From Deltaproteobacteria bacterium (lineage in GTDB: Bacteria; Desulfobacterota; Binatia; HRBIN30; CADEER01), in contig JAJCZJ010000008.1 of assembly GCA_029262455.1 (NCBI GenBank), positions 1 to 60,707 of the forward strand: DNA of 60,707 bases, read 5' to 3'. The position numbers and the translations under genes are program-made. A model generated the notes under the pieces. That model saw only the letters and a program-made list of their open reading frames with translations, did not search any database and was not told the origin of the DNA. Positions 43,660 to 51,864 of the stretch are shown here, piece by piece. Position 1 is the first letter of the stretch. Each line of letters begins with the position of its first letter.

Positions 43660-45624
43660 ATGATCGATCTGAAGTTTCGGGGTTTCGGGGCTCTGGCTAT
43701 TGCGCTTTGGTTTTGTCCGGGCGCGGCGATGGCGCAGGAGTGTGAGACATCCTTCGACAGCACGTACGACCTGATCCAATCGGCAATTTTCGAGGGCCGC
43801 GGGTGTGCCACGGATGCCTGTCATGGCGCTGCGGAATCTGGAGGCCTAAGCCTCACGGCTGACGCTTCGTACGACGAGCTGGTTGATCAAGCCTCGGAGA
43901 CGGTGCCGGGAGATCAGGTGCTGGGCCTCAAGCGCGTGTCTCCGGGCAAAAAGGCGCAGAGTCTTTTGTGGCTCAACGTAGCTGGCGCCGTCGCTCCGGA
44001 ACAATGGAACGTCCCTCTGCGGCCGATGCCTCTCGGCGGTCTGCCGCCCCTGACTTCCGACGAACTCGAAGTCATTCGATTGTGGATTGAGGAAGGATCT
44101 CCGCGCAACGAAACCGTACCCGGGACAGCTGAGTTGCTCGACGTCTGCCTGCCGGATCCTGTGCCGGTTGAAGTGATGCCACTGCCGATTCCAGATCCGG
44201 GTCGTGGGATCCAGTTTCGTTCCCCCCGCCAGGTCATTGCAGCGCACACGGAGCGGGAAACGTGCTTTGTGTCTTACTACGATGTTTCGGACCAGGTTCC
44301 GCAGCACTTTCGTTCGGCCGACGGACAGTTCTTTCGCATCAAGCGCATCGAAGAACGCCAGGATCCCCTGAGCCATCACGCGATCGTCAACAACTACGAC
44401 GGGACGGCTGATATTCACGACCCGCGTTGGGGCGAGTTCACTTGCAAGGGCGGACCGCGCCATGGCGAGATTTGCGAACCTACAGATTTGAATTCTTGTG
44501 GGGATGGATGGGTGTGCGGCAGCATTCCGGTGGACTCGGTGACCTGTCGAGGTTTTGGGCCGGGTGACGCGGGGGTTGGAGCTGCCGAAGATTCATTGTT
44601 CTCGACGATGGAGTCGGCGCTGGGTGGGCAGGGTGTATTTCGCTACGTCCCCATCAAGGGCATCTTGGTTTGGAACTCTCACGCCTTCAATGTCTTTGAC
44701 CAAGACGCCAAGCTCGACATCTGGGTCAACGTCGAATACGCGGCGGCCGAAGAGAGTGTTCACGAGCTGCGGAAGTTCACCCACTTTAGCGGGATCTTTC
44801 TCATGAATCCTCCGGCTTATGGGGCGGATCAAGTGTGCCACCGCTACACGGCTCCACGGGGAATGAACCTGATCACACTCAATTCTCATATGCATAAACG
44901 CGGAAAACGGTTTCGGATTTGGGACGGGGGCTTCCAGTGCGAAGGTGGTCTGAATGCGGGAGATGCTTGCGTTCCGGACGGACCGGACCCGAACTTCCCA
45001 GTTGAAGATCTCTGTGCCGGCGCGCCTTGCGTTGCCTTTGTCTCCCCGGAGATTGGCGACTGCGACGGCGATTTGCGGGTCAGTGTTTCGGATCTAACGC
45101 TTGGCGTGAACGTCGCTCTCGACAAAAAACCGGCGAGCGACTGCGAAAGATTTGACCCGGATGGCGATGGAAAGGTTTTGGTGTCGGATTTGGTGTCGGC
45201 TGTACGAGCTCTTCTGTCACCCGAGTATCGCGACGCTGAAGAGAGTTTGATTTATACGACGCTGAGCTATGCGGATCCTTGGGTTCTGACATACGACCCT
45301 CCGCGCCAGTTGTTCTCCGAAGCGGCTGGCGAACGTACTTTTACTTTCTGTGCTCTCTACGACAACGGATTCACGAATCCCAACGAGGTCAAACGAGTAT
45401 CGACCTCTCCGGTGCGCAGCAATTGCATCGCGACACATTGCGCCGAAGGCAAGATCGGTCAGCAGTGCAGTGGCAACGATCAGGCCAGCAAGGACGCGTC
45501 TTGCGACTCTTCACCGGGCGCCGGTGATGGCTTCTGCGATGCGTGTACCGCCGGTTCGGGACTCACGTCAGACGACGAGATGTTCGTAATGTTGGGAGCA
45601 TACTATCTCGAGGACGTCGAATAG
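43660..45624 (+). CDS. PHM-like type II copper protein with CX4CH heme-like motif and inserted dockerin-like repeats
   Basis: A 654-residue secreted protein; signal LAIALWFCPGAAMAQ. Residues 49-55 read CATDACH, a CX4CH heme-like site, with VPLRPMPLGG as a possible methionine region. The copper part follows the peptidylglycine-monooxygenase order: His239-His240 (LSHHAIVNN), His341 (WNSHAFN) and His410-x-His412 (NSHMHKRGKRF). Between the copper-site regions and the tail lie two calcium-type Asp repeats (DCDGDLRVSVSDL, DPDGDGKVLVSDL). The ribosome site GGGGGG precedes the ATG. Likely a redox enzyme at the envelope. Confidence 0.75.
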   Translation: MIDLKFRGFGALAIALWFCPGAAMAQECETSFDSTYDLIQSAIFEGRGCATDACHGAAESGGLSLTADASYDELVDQASETVPGDQVLGLKRVSPGKKAQSLLWLNVAGAVAPEQWNVPLRPMPLGGLPPLTSDELEVIRLWIEEGSPRNETVPGTAELLDVCLPDPVPVEVMPLPIPDPGRGIQFRSPRQVIAAHTERETCFVSYYDVSDQVPQHFRSADGQFFRIKRIEERQDPLSHHAIVNNYDGTADIHDPRWGEFTCKGGPRHGEICEPTDLNSCGDGWVCGSIPVDSVTCRGFGPGDAGVGAAEDSLFSTMESALGGQGVFRYVPIKGILVWNSHAFNVFDQDAKLDIWVNVEYAAAEESVHELRKFTHFSGIFLMNPPAYGADQVCHRYTAPRGMNLITLNSHMHKRGKRFRIWDGGFQCEGGLNAGDACVPDGPDPNFPVEDLCAGAPCVAFVSPEIGDCDGDLRVSVSDLTLGVNVALDKKPASDCERFDPDGDGKVLVSDLVSAVRALLSPEYRDAEESLIYTTLSYADPWVLTYDPPRQLFSEAAGERTFTFCALYDNGFTNPNEVKRVSTSPVRSNCIATHCAEGKIGQQCSGNDQASKDASCDSSPGAGDGFCDACTAGSGLTSDDEMFVMLGAYYLEDVE

Positions 45625-45732
45625 TTCTCGGCGGCGTTGGCGCGACGACCCCGGCGCGATGACCCCGACCCGTGGCTGCTCCGCGCCATTAAGCCTCCCT
45701 TCGCCTGTGCCTATGCCTGCGAGCGAAGCGAG

Positions 45733-45951
45733 CTAAAGGATGTACAGCCAGACCAGGCACGTTGCGAGCACCGTAGCGACCGAGCCGACGGCGATCGCTA
45801 CGGCTCGGGAACGGCTGGCGATCGGGAAGTAGATTCGTCCGCAGTGTGGGCACGGGCTCGGGCGCCAGCCCTCGGGCAAGGGGCTTTCTCGACCACAAAA
45901 GTCGCAACGACCATGGGTTACGTGCGATTCGTTGACAGAGGGGAGGCGCAT
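45733..45951 (-). CDS. Small zinc-ribbon membrane protein
   Basis: A 72-residue protein. Two CxxC pairs (GRCDFCGRE, SPCPHCGRIYF) form a zinc ribbon, followed by a single transmembrane helix (VAIAVGSVATVLATCLVWLY) at the very C-terminus. Longer frames upstream are unlikely because the ATG at 45951 begins just before the ribbon. It sits on the opposite strand between two redox genes. Function unknown. Confidence 0.55.
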   Translation of the reverse strand: MRLPSVNESHVTHGRCDFCGRESPLPEGWRPSPCPHCGRIYFPIASRSRAVAIAVGSVATVLATCLVWLYIL

Positions 45952-46101
45952 GGGATCGACCGATGTGAACAGTATCCAGCTTCGAGAGCAGGGCAGCAAG
46001 CCGGATAGTGAAGGCAACTTCCTTTGTCGCTTGACGCGGGCTGGAATGCCCTCGAAGATGTGGCGGCGTGTCAGAACGCAAATGATGTGAGGAGGCGGTG
46101 G

Positions 46102-47286
46102 ATGGCAAGACGAACACTGATATTGGCGACTTTGTTGCTGGGGGCGCTTTCGGGCCAAACGGCTGTCGCAGAGCCCTACTTGGCGTTGCGCAGTGGAGTG
46201 ACGTGTGGTGGATGTCACATCAATATTACTGGCGGTGGCATGCGGACGAGTTATGTGTCCGCGCACGCGCGCGACCTGCTCAAGTACCCGGATTGGTTCG
46301 ACGACCTGACGAGACCGGCGGAATCGTTTGACGGTGCATTAAACGACTATGTTGCCATCGGAGCGAATTTGCGTGCGAGTGCCGGACTCATCTTTCAAGA
46401 CAATCCTCAGAATGGTCGGGTCGACAACAACGAAGTGATCCGTGGCCGTCTGGATGAGTTCAACGTCGATGTGGATGAAGCGATCACCTACCTACATGCG
46501 ATGGTCATCCCGGACTTGCTGGAGTTCTACGTCGACTTGCGACTGGCGCCGACCACTGATGCCCGTGAGGCTTGGGGCGTATTGTATTTGCCCAAAGACT
46601 TCTATGTGAAGGTCGGTCGGATGTTTCTGCCCTACGGATTGCAGATTCAGGACGACGAATCTTTCATTCGCGGCGGGCGCAACGGATCAGCCAACACAGG
46701 CTTCAACTTTGATTTGCGGCAAGCTGCGTTCGAGACGGGGTGGTCTTCTGGCCCGTGGTCTGTGGTTGGAGCCTTGTCCGAGGGATCGGGCGATCGTGAT
46801 GCGCAGCTGACAGCGAGTGCTTCCGGGTTGTTTCGCGATGTTCCCTTGGTGGACAGCATCCTGATCGGAGTCTCGGGAAGCCGCAATGGTGGCACCGAGG
46901 AGACGTTTCAATATGCGGGGTACGGAGGGTTTTCGATCGGACCATTCACATACCTTGGTGAGTTCGACTTCATCGACCGCCGCGTCGTGCCGATGGCAAG
47001 TGCGAACGGGCGGCGCGAGCATCGTGGCGGGTTCATTCACTATAGTGAGCTGAACTACCTGCTCTTCGACTGGCTGAACGTGAAGGCCGCCTTCGATTAC
47101 GCCGACTTTGACGGTGATTTGAGCGACCGTGCCGACGACTCGGAGAACCGAGTCAGCTTCGGGCTAGAGCCTTTCCTGGCGAAGTTTCTACAGACTCGAT
47201 TGTTCTACCGTGTTGGGAATGGGATCGAATCGAATGCGAGCCACAATCAGAGTGTGCTGAGCTTGGAGGCGCATCTGTTCTTTTAG
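46102..47286 (+). CDS. Outer-membrane porin-like barrel with N-terminal c-type heme motif
   Basis: A 394-residue protein behind GAGGAGGCGG. After a signal peptide (residues 1-24, ending SGQTAVAEP) comes a canonical CxxCH (Cys35, Cys38, His39 in VTCGGCHIN). The rest has alternating aromatic strands typical of a beta-barrel (EFYVDLRLAP, FYVKVGRMFLPYGLQIQD, FNFDLRQAAFETGWSSGPWS, AFDYADFDGD) and ends in a phenylalanine (AHLFF), the barrel-assembly signal. A heme on an outer-membrane barrel suggests electron passage across or at the outer membrane, as with porin-cytochrome systems. Confidence 0.8.
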   Translation: MARRTLILATLLLGALSGQTAVAEPYLALRSGVTCGGCHINITGGGMRTSYVSAHARDLLKYPDWFDDLTRPAESFDGALNDYVAIGANLRASAGLIFQDNPQNGRVDNNEVIRGRLDEFNVDVDEAITYLHAMVIPDLLEFYVDLRLAPTTDAREAWGVLYLPKDFYVKVGRMFLPYGLQIQDDESFIRGGRNGSANTGFNFDLRQAAFETGWSSGPWSVVGALSEGSGDRDAQLTASASGLFRDVPLVDSILIGVSGSRNGGTEETFQYAGYGGFSIGPFTYLGEFDFIDRRVVPMASANGRREHRGGFIHYSELNYLLFDWLNVKAAFDYADFDGDLSDRADDSENRVSFGLEPFLAKFLQTRLFYRVGNGIESNASHNQSVLSLEAHLFF

Positions 47287-47329
47287 TTGGCGGTGCGGGT
47301 TGGGATTGGCTTGCTGCCGCGTAGTCGGA

Positions 47330-48298
47330 CTATTGCGCGCCGCCGTCGATCCAGTTGACGATTAGTTGGACCTGCTCGGGTGTCAATCGATCTCCGATGA
47401 GCGGCATTCTGCTGCCCTGGTCGGGGGTTGGGTTCATCACTTTGACCAGGAGGAAGCTGTCGGCGCTGTTGCCCACTTCTACCAGAACCAATCCTGCGGC
47501 TGCTGCTGCTGCGTTGGATGGGCTGACGTTGATCAAGGCGTTGCGCGAGTTGCCTTCTTCAAGTGACAGATCGGCAGACGGATTCGGACCACTGTGGCAA
47601 CCGATCACGGCGCAGCGCGGTGTGAGGATCTGATCTTGCACCGCGGCAATCCTGACCGGCTCTACGCCGGGAGTGTTCGTAGGCGCAACTGGTTGAGTGA
47701 TTGTTGGAGTGGCGACGGTAGCGGTAGCTGCTGGGGGCGGGGTTGCCGCGGTGGAGGTCGTTGCTGGAGTGGCTGTCGGCGTGTCCGGTAGACGGGTCGC
47801 CGTGGGTGTATCTACGTTGGGGATTTGCGTCGGGGTCGGGGAGTCGGTCGGCTGCGGGCTGGCGGCTACTTCGGGCCCGGGGGCCCCGGCAGCGATCCAG
47901 TCGCGAACTAGTGAGACCAGCTCGTTGCTCAACGGGTCGGCGCCGAGCGGCATTTGACTACCTTCTCCGGGCCCAGGTCCCTCGAGTTTGCGCAGAAAGA
48001 AGCTGTTGTCGAGATCGAATGGTGCGACCCGACTGAGCCCTTCGGCGAGAGCCTGTGGATTCGTCGGGTCGGCGCCGACGAGGGCATCGAACGACGACCC
48101 TTCGGACAGCACGAGCCCTGCGGCCGCGGATTGGGGGTTGTGACAGCCGGCGCTCAAGCAGTTTGGGTTGATCACCTCGCGCTGCATGAGATCAAACGCG
48201 GAAGCCGCACTTTGCGGAGTCGGGCCGTCGCCGGCGCAAGCGGATAGCAATGCGGCCAGCGTGCAGGCCGCAGTCAGGCGTAGGGTGCTCATCATCAT
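47330..48298 (-). CDS. Lipoprotein with two CX4CH heme-like modules joined by a Pro/Thr linker
   Basis: A 322-residue lipoprotein (LAALLSAC lipobox). The first module contains NCLSAGCHNPQ and ends with SQMPLGADPLS; the second contains RCAVIGCHSGP and ends with SRMPLIGDRLT. The Met-Pro-Leu motifs are plausible axial ligands of low-spin c-hemes. About 80 residues of Pro/Thr/Ala-rich linker (TPTQIPNVDTPTATRLP) separate them. The duplicate modules look like one ancestral unit. Likely surface- or periplasm-facing electron carrier. Confidence 0.8.
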   Translation of the reverse strand: MMMSTLRLTAACTLAALLSACAGDGPTPQSAASAFDLMQREVINPNCLSAGCHNPQSAAAGLVLSEGSSFDALVGADPTNPQALAEGLSRVAPFDLDNSFFLRKLEGPGPGEGSQMPLGADPLSNELVSLVRDWIAAGAPGPEVAASPQPTDSPTPTQIPNVDTPTATRLPDTPTATPATTSTAATPPPAATATVATPTITQPVAPTNTPGVEPVRIAAVQDQILTPRCAVIGCHSGPNPSADLSLEEGNSRNALINVSPSNAAAAAAGLVLVEVGNSADSFLLVKVMNPTPDQGSRMPLIGDRLTPEQVQLIVNWIDGGAQ

Positions 48299-48377
48299 GG
48301 CGTGCTTCCAAGGTTTGGGGTTCCGCGGTGTCCTCGCCAGCAGGGAGGAAGGTCACGGAAGCGATCGCGATGCGGCG

Positions 48378-48740
48378 CTACTTCGCCGTGGCTTCGAGCA
48401 CCATGATGCCAGTGACATTGCCCTTCGTGTACTTCTTGCCGCGGATCGAGACTTTCTTGCCTGCGAGCTTTACTGCAGCGGCGTAGGGCTCGGGACCGTC
48501 ATGGTCTTCGATCAAGAGGTAGACCTCTTCGTCGTCGGTCAGAATACCGATCGGCAGACCTTTTTCGGCGCACATCTCGGCGCAGGCGCGGTGGCGACGC
48601 CCCTTGCTGCCTTTGTGGAGGTAGCAGGTCATGTCGAGGACCTCGCCGCTCACAGTGATGTCTTCTTGCGCGAGCGTCGGGGAAGCGTGGAACAACAGGC
48701 CCAGTGCCAAGGCTATGGGTGCAAAAAATGATAGTCTCAT
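48378..48740 (-). CDS. Small periplasmic OB-fold-like Cys/His protein
   Basis: A 120-residue protein with a signal peptide ending SPTLAQ. The mature part begins VSGEVLDMTCYLHKG and has HRACAEMCAEKGLPIGIL and KKVSIRGKKYTKGNVTGIMV. Three cysteines and one or two histidines near residues 36-58 could bind a metal or heme. The strand pattern suggests an OB-fold. Similar proteins accompany cytochromes in several environmental bacteria. It probably chaperones a redox cofactor in this cluster. Confidence 0.7.
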   Translation of the reverse strand: MRLSFFAPIALALGLLFHASPTLAQEDITVSGEVLDMTCYLHKGSKGRRHRACAEMCAEKGLPIGILTDDEEVYLLIEDHDGPEPYAAAVKLAGKKVSIRGKKYTKGNVTGIMVLEATAK

Positions 48741-48843
48741 GGATCAACTATTCAGGGGCTTTCGGCCTGTGTCAATTTCGTCGGCGATGCAAATTGGCTT
48801 GGCGGTACGAACGGTCCGTGGCCGATGCTGAACGGACGCCTTG

Positions 48844-49698
48844 ATGCACAGGTGGATTCCTCCTTATCTTGGGGAGATGGCAACGAGAGATTCTGGCTTC
48901 TGGAGAATGGTGGCAGGAGGGCTTTTCGTGCTCTTGGCGGGGGCGGTTGGCTGGCTCGTCTACCCGCACGCGCGGGCGATCGTCATCCCGCCCGAGGAAA
49001 GTGCTGCCGCTCGCGGGAGGCAACTCGCGGAGGATCTCGGATGCTTTACCTGCCATGGACCTCTTGGGCGCTCTGGGGTGGTCAATCACGGCAGTAGTTA
49101 CAAGACGGTCCCTCCGTTCCATGAGGGGACGATCATGATGTTCGCCAAGTCGGACGACGAACTGCGCGAGTACATTCTGTACGGTGCACCACGCTCGAGG
49201 TTGGAGAACGCCTCCTACGAGCAGGAGATGGCGCAACAAGCGATTCGTATGCCGGCCTACGAAGACTTTGTAAGCCGGACGCAGGTCGACGACCTGGTGG
49301 CGTTCTTGCGCGCGTCTTCCGAGATGTTGTTTCCGCCGGATGGCCCTGCCAGCGATGGTGAGGAGTTGGCGCACGAACTCGGATGCTTCTCATGTCATGG
49401 GGCGATGGGAAGTGGGGGGTACGCCAACCCGGGCTCGCTGAAGGGGTACATCCCGGGTTTCTTTGGACCAGACTACGCGGAGCTGGTCGAAGGGGACGAA
49501 GAGCTGCGCTCATGGATCGAGCGCGGATCAATCGATCGGTTCACGCAAGACCGGTTGGCGTCGTTCTTTCTGGAGCGCCAGCGCGTCAAAATGCCGGCAT
49601 ACGGCGAGCGCCTCGAAAAAGCAGAGATCGACAGTTTGATGGCGTACGTAAAATGGGTATCAAAAGAAGAGTGGCGCGACCTACCGTTGCAGGAGTGA
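48844..49698 (+). CDS. Membrane-anchored diheme cytochrome c
   Basis: A 284-residue protein with an N-terminal membrane anchor (MVAGGLFVLLAGAVGWLVYP). Two cytochrome c domains each carry a canonical CxxCH: Cys67-x2-Cys70-His71 (CFTCHGPLG) and Cys181-x2-Cys184-His185 (CFSCHGAMG). Methionine ligands are likely in RMPAYEDF and KMPAYGER. Heme faces the periplasm. It could receive electrons from a quinol oxidoreductase or from the CX4CH lipoprotein. The start is either ATG 48844 or 48877. Confidence 0.85.
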   Translation: MHRWIPPYLGEMATRDSGFWRMVAGGLFVLLAGAVGWLVYPHARAIVIPPEESAAARGRQLAEDLGCFTCHGPLGRSGVVNHGSSYKTVPPFHEGTIMMFAKSDDELREYILYGAPRSRLENASYEQEMAQQAIRMPAYEDFVSRTQVDDLVAFLRASSEMLFPPDGPASDGEELAHELGCFSCHGAMGSGGYANPGSLKGYIPGFFGPDYAELVEGDEELRSWIERGSIDRFTQDRLASFFLERQRVKMPAYGERLEKAEIDSLMAYVKWVSKEEWRDLPLQE

Positions 49699-49714
49699 GG
49701 TTCGCCCGTTCGTT

Positions 49715-50452
49715 TTAGAAACCGATTTTTCTCATGATGGTACGCGGCAGCATGCGAATGACCAGCATGATCAGCTGCCATATGGCTGGGGAATAAACGA
49801 CTGGTTTTCCTTGATCAATGGCGGCGAGCACGGATCGCGCGACACCCTCTGGTTCACCGGCGAACGGCGGCGGGTCGAGACCGGCGGTCATGCTGGTCTT
49901 GACGAAGCCGGGTTTGACCACCGTGACCTGCAATCCCTGGTCGTGGTACTTGTGATCGATCGCTTCGAGGTAGTACGAGAGCCCGGCTTTCGAGGCGCCG
50001 TAGAGAATCACCGGTTTGCGGCCGCGTTCGCCAGCGACCGACGAGAACACGCAGAGCCTACCACCACCGCGCTCGAGCAATACCCGCCGGGCTTCCTCGC
50101 AAAAGTGGATCGTGTTCGTGAAGTTGATCGTCAGCAGCTGGTCGCGCAGCTCGGCGTCGCGCTCGAGATCTTCTTGTTGAGCGAATGCGCCAGCGGTGAC
50201 GACGATTGTGTCGATATCGCCGAGACCGGCTCGTGCACTTTGTAGCGCCGGGGCGAAGGTCTTGCGGTCCGTCAAGTCGCATCTTGCCACGCCGACCTCA
50301 CCGGTTGCGCCGAGGTTCGAGAGATCGTTCGCCGAGCGCCGTAGGTCGTCGTTGTCGCGGCCGATCAGGAAGATGCGATCCCCTCGCTCCGCCATCCGGC
50401 GCGCCAGCGCCCTGCCCATACCCTTCGAGGCGCCGAGAAATACGACGTTCAC
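49715..50452 (-). CDS. SDR-family reductase, DprE2-like
   Basis: A 245-residue short-chain dehydrogenase. Cofactor binding is FLGASKGMGRALA; the catalytic Ser, Tyr and Lys are in VFSSVAGERG and LYGASKAGL. The hydrophobic C-terminus (WQLIMLVIRMLPRTIMRKIG) resembles the membrane-associating tail of DprE2. Its start overlaps the end of the DprE1-like gene by four bases. In mycobacteria DprE1 and DprE2 convert polyprenyl-phosphoryl ribose to the arabinose donor. Position and pairing make that the best guess here. Confidence 0.8.
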   Translation of the reverse strand: MNVVFLGASKGMGRALARRMAERGDRIFLIGRDNDDLRRSANDLSNLGATGEVGVARCDLTDRKTFAPALQSARAGLGDIDTIVVTAGAFAQQEDLERDAELRDQLLTINFTNTIHFCEEARRVLLERGGGRLCVFSSVAGERGRKPVILYGASKAGLSYYLEAIDHKYHDQGLQVTVVKPGFVKTSMTAGLDPPPFAGEPEGVARSVLAAIDQGKPVVYSPAIWQLIMLVIRMLPRTIMRKIGF

Positions 50453-51852
50453 GCGCGGTCACCGAGCACTCGTACGGATAGTGCACTCTTGATCCGACCA
50501 TCGGGGTCCCATTTGCGGCGCACTTCATTCCATTCGTCGAGGCGGGGCTCCATGGCGCGGAAATGCTCGGGCCGAGTGAAGGCATCTTTTGCCAGATAGA
50601 TCCGACCACCTTCGGCGGCCACAAAGTCGTTCAATCGATCGATGACTTGCTGCGTATCTTGGTCGACCGGAATGTCGAGTGCATAGGATACGCCGCGCAT
50701 TGGGAAAGAAATCATTCCCTTTCCTTCCGGCCCACAGTCTTTGACGACAGACAGAAATACTTTCGCGCGGTTGTCGTGCAACAGCCGCAAGAACTGCTCA
50801 TGGCGTCGATGCGTGTGTGGCGCGGGCAACACGGCTTGGTGTTGCGTGAAACCGCGGCGGCCGTAGACGCGATTCCATTCGCGAATGACGTCGAGGGGGT
50901 AGAAAAAGGTCTCGGGATGGCTGATGTGTTGGTGCGGCCGGTCGCCGTGCGCGGTGTACTTCAGGAAGTTTCCGATGCGCAGCATCCAGGTCTGCAGAGC
51001 CCAGTTCGGCAAGTAGAGCGGGAAAGTCGGTGCGCCGCGCCACTTTGGGAGTCCGGCGGGCGCCTCGTCGGCTTCGGCCCAGCGGCCCTTCATCAACACG
51101 GCCCGTCCAGCATTTTCGCCGGTGATCAGAAAATCGGACCAGCACACCGTGAACGGCCACTGGTTGCCGGCTTCCTCGAGTCGTTCGAGGACCGTCTCGA
51201 AGCGATCGACGCGTTCGGTTTCCTCCCAGATCCACGGACTGGGGATGCGCTCGAGCTGAAACTCTACCTCGAGAATATGACCGGTGAGTCCCATGCCGCC
51301 CAGGGTGGCGCGGAAGAGGTCGTGTTGGCCGTCGGCGCATTCGATGACCGCACCGTCCGCTACACGCATCTTGAGCGAACGGATGTGCTCGCCGAAACAG
51401 CCGGCAACGTGATGGTTCTTGCCGTGAATGTCGGATGCGACCATGCCGCCGACAGTCACGTAGTGAGTCCCGGGCGTAACCGGAGTAAACCAGCCGCGTG
51501 GCAACGACAAACGATTCAGCCGCATCAGTGGGAAGCCGGCCTCGACCCGGACGATGCCGCTGTCGCGGTCAAACGACAGTAGGCGGTCGGCCAGAGGCGA
51601 AGCCGCGACGGTGTAGTCGCCGGCGGGAGGCAGAGAGGCATCGCCGTAGGCTCGTCCCAGGCCGCGCGTCAGAGCAGCCTCGCGGGTGATTGCGGGTAGG
51701 TTCTCGGAGCGCAGTTCGTGGCCACGCACCACAGGGTAGGACCCCCACCCCGCCATCTCGACGAGCTGCCTCGGCGACGATGGCCGGGGCTGGGTGCCGT
51801 GCACGACGCGCGGCTTCCACGATGAGCTTTGTGTTTTACCTGAATTAGCCAT
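50449..51852 (-). CDS. FAD-linked oxidase, DprE1-like
   Basis: A 467-residue VAO-family oxidase. FAD-binding features are TRGLGRAYGDASLPP and VGGMVASDIHGKNHHVAGCF followed by GEHIRSL. The C-terminal domain has KVFLSVVKDCGPEGKGMISF and the lysine in RIYLAKDAFTRPEHF, as in decaprenylphosphoryl-ribose 2'-oxidase. The start is 12 bp after the permease stop. Together with the reductase it would epimerise a polyprenyl-linked pentose. Confidence 0.8.
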   Translation of the reverse strand: MANSGKTQSSSWKPRVVHGTQPRPSSPRQLVEMAGWGSYPVVRGHELRSENLPAITREAALTRGLGRAYGDASLPPAGDYTVAASPLADRLLSFDRDSGIVRVEAGFPLMRLNRLSLPRGWFTPVTPGTHYVTVGGMVASDIHGKNHHVAGCFGEHIRSLKMRVADGAVIECADGQHDLFRATLGGMGLTGHILEVEFQLERIPSPWIWEETERVDRFETVLERLEEAGNQWPFTVCWSDFLITGENAGRAVLMKGRWAEADEAPAGLPKWRGAPTFPLYLPNWALQTWMLRIGNFLKYTAHGDRPHQHISHPETFFYPLDVIREWNRVYGRRGFTQHQAVLPAPHTHRRHEQFLRLLHDNRAKVFLSVVKDCGPEGKGMISFPMRGVSYALDIPVDQDTQQVIDRLNDFVAAEGGRIYLAKDAFTRPEHFRAMEPRLDEWNEVRRKWDPDGRIKSALSVRVLGDRA

Positions 51853-51864
51853 CAGTGCCTTTGA

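Noticed and set aside
50563-51582. Plus-strand frame of 339 codons
   Set aside because: Antisense to the DprE1-like gene, which has intact FAD motifs.
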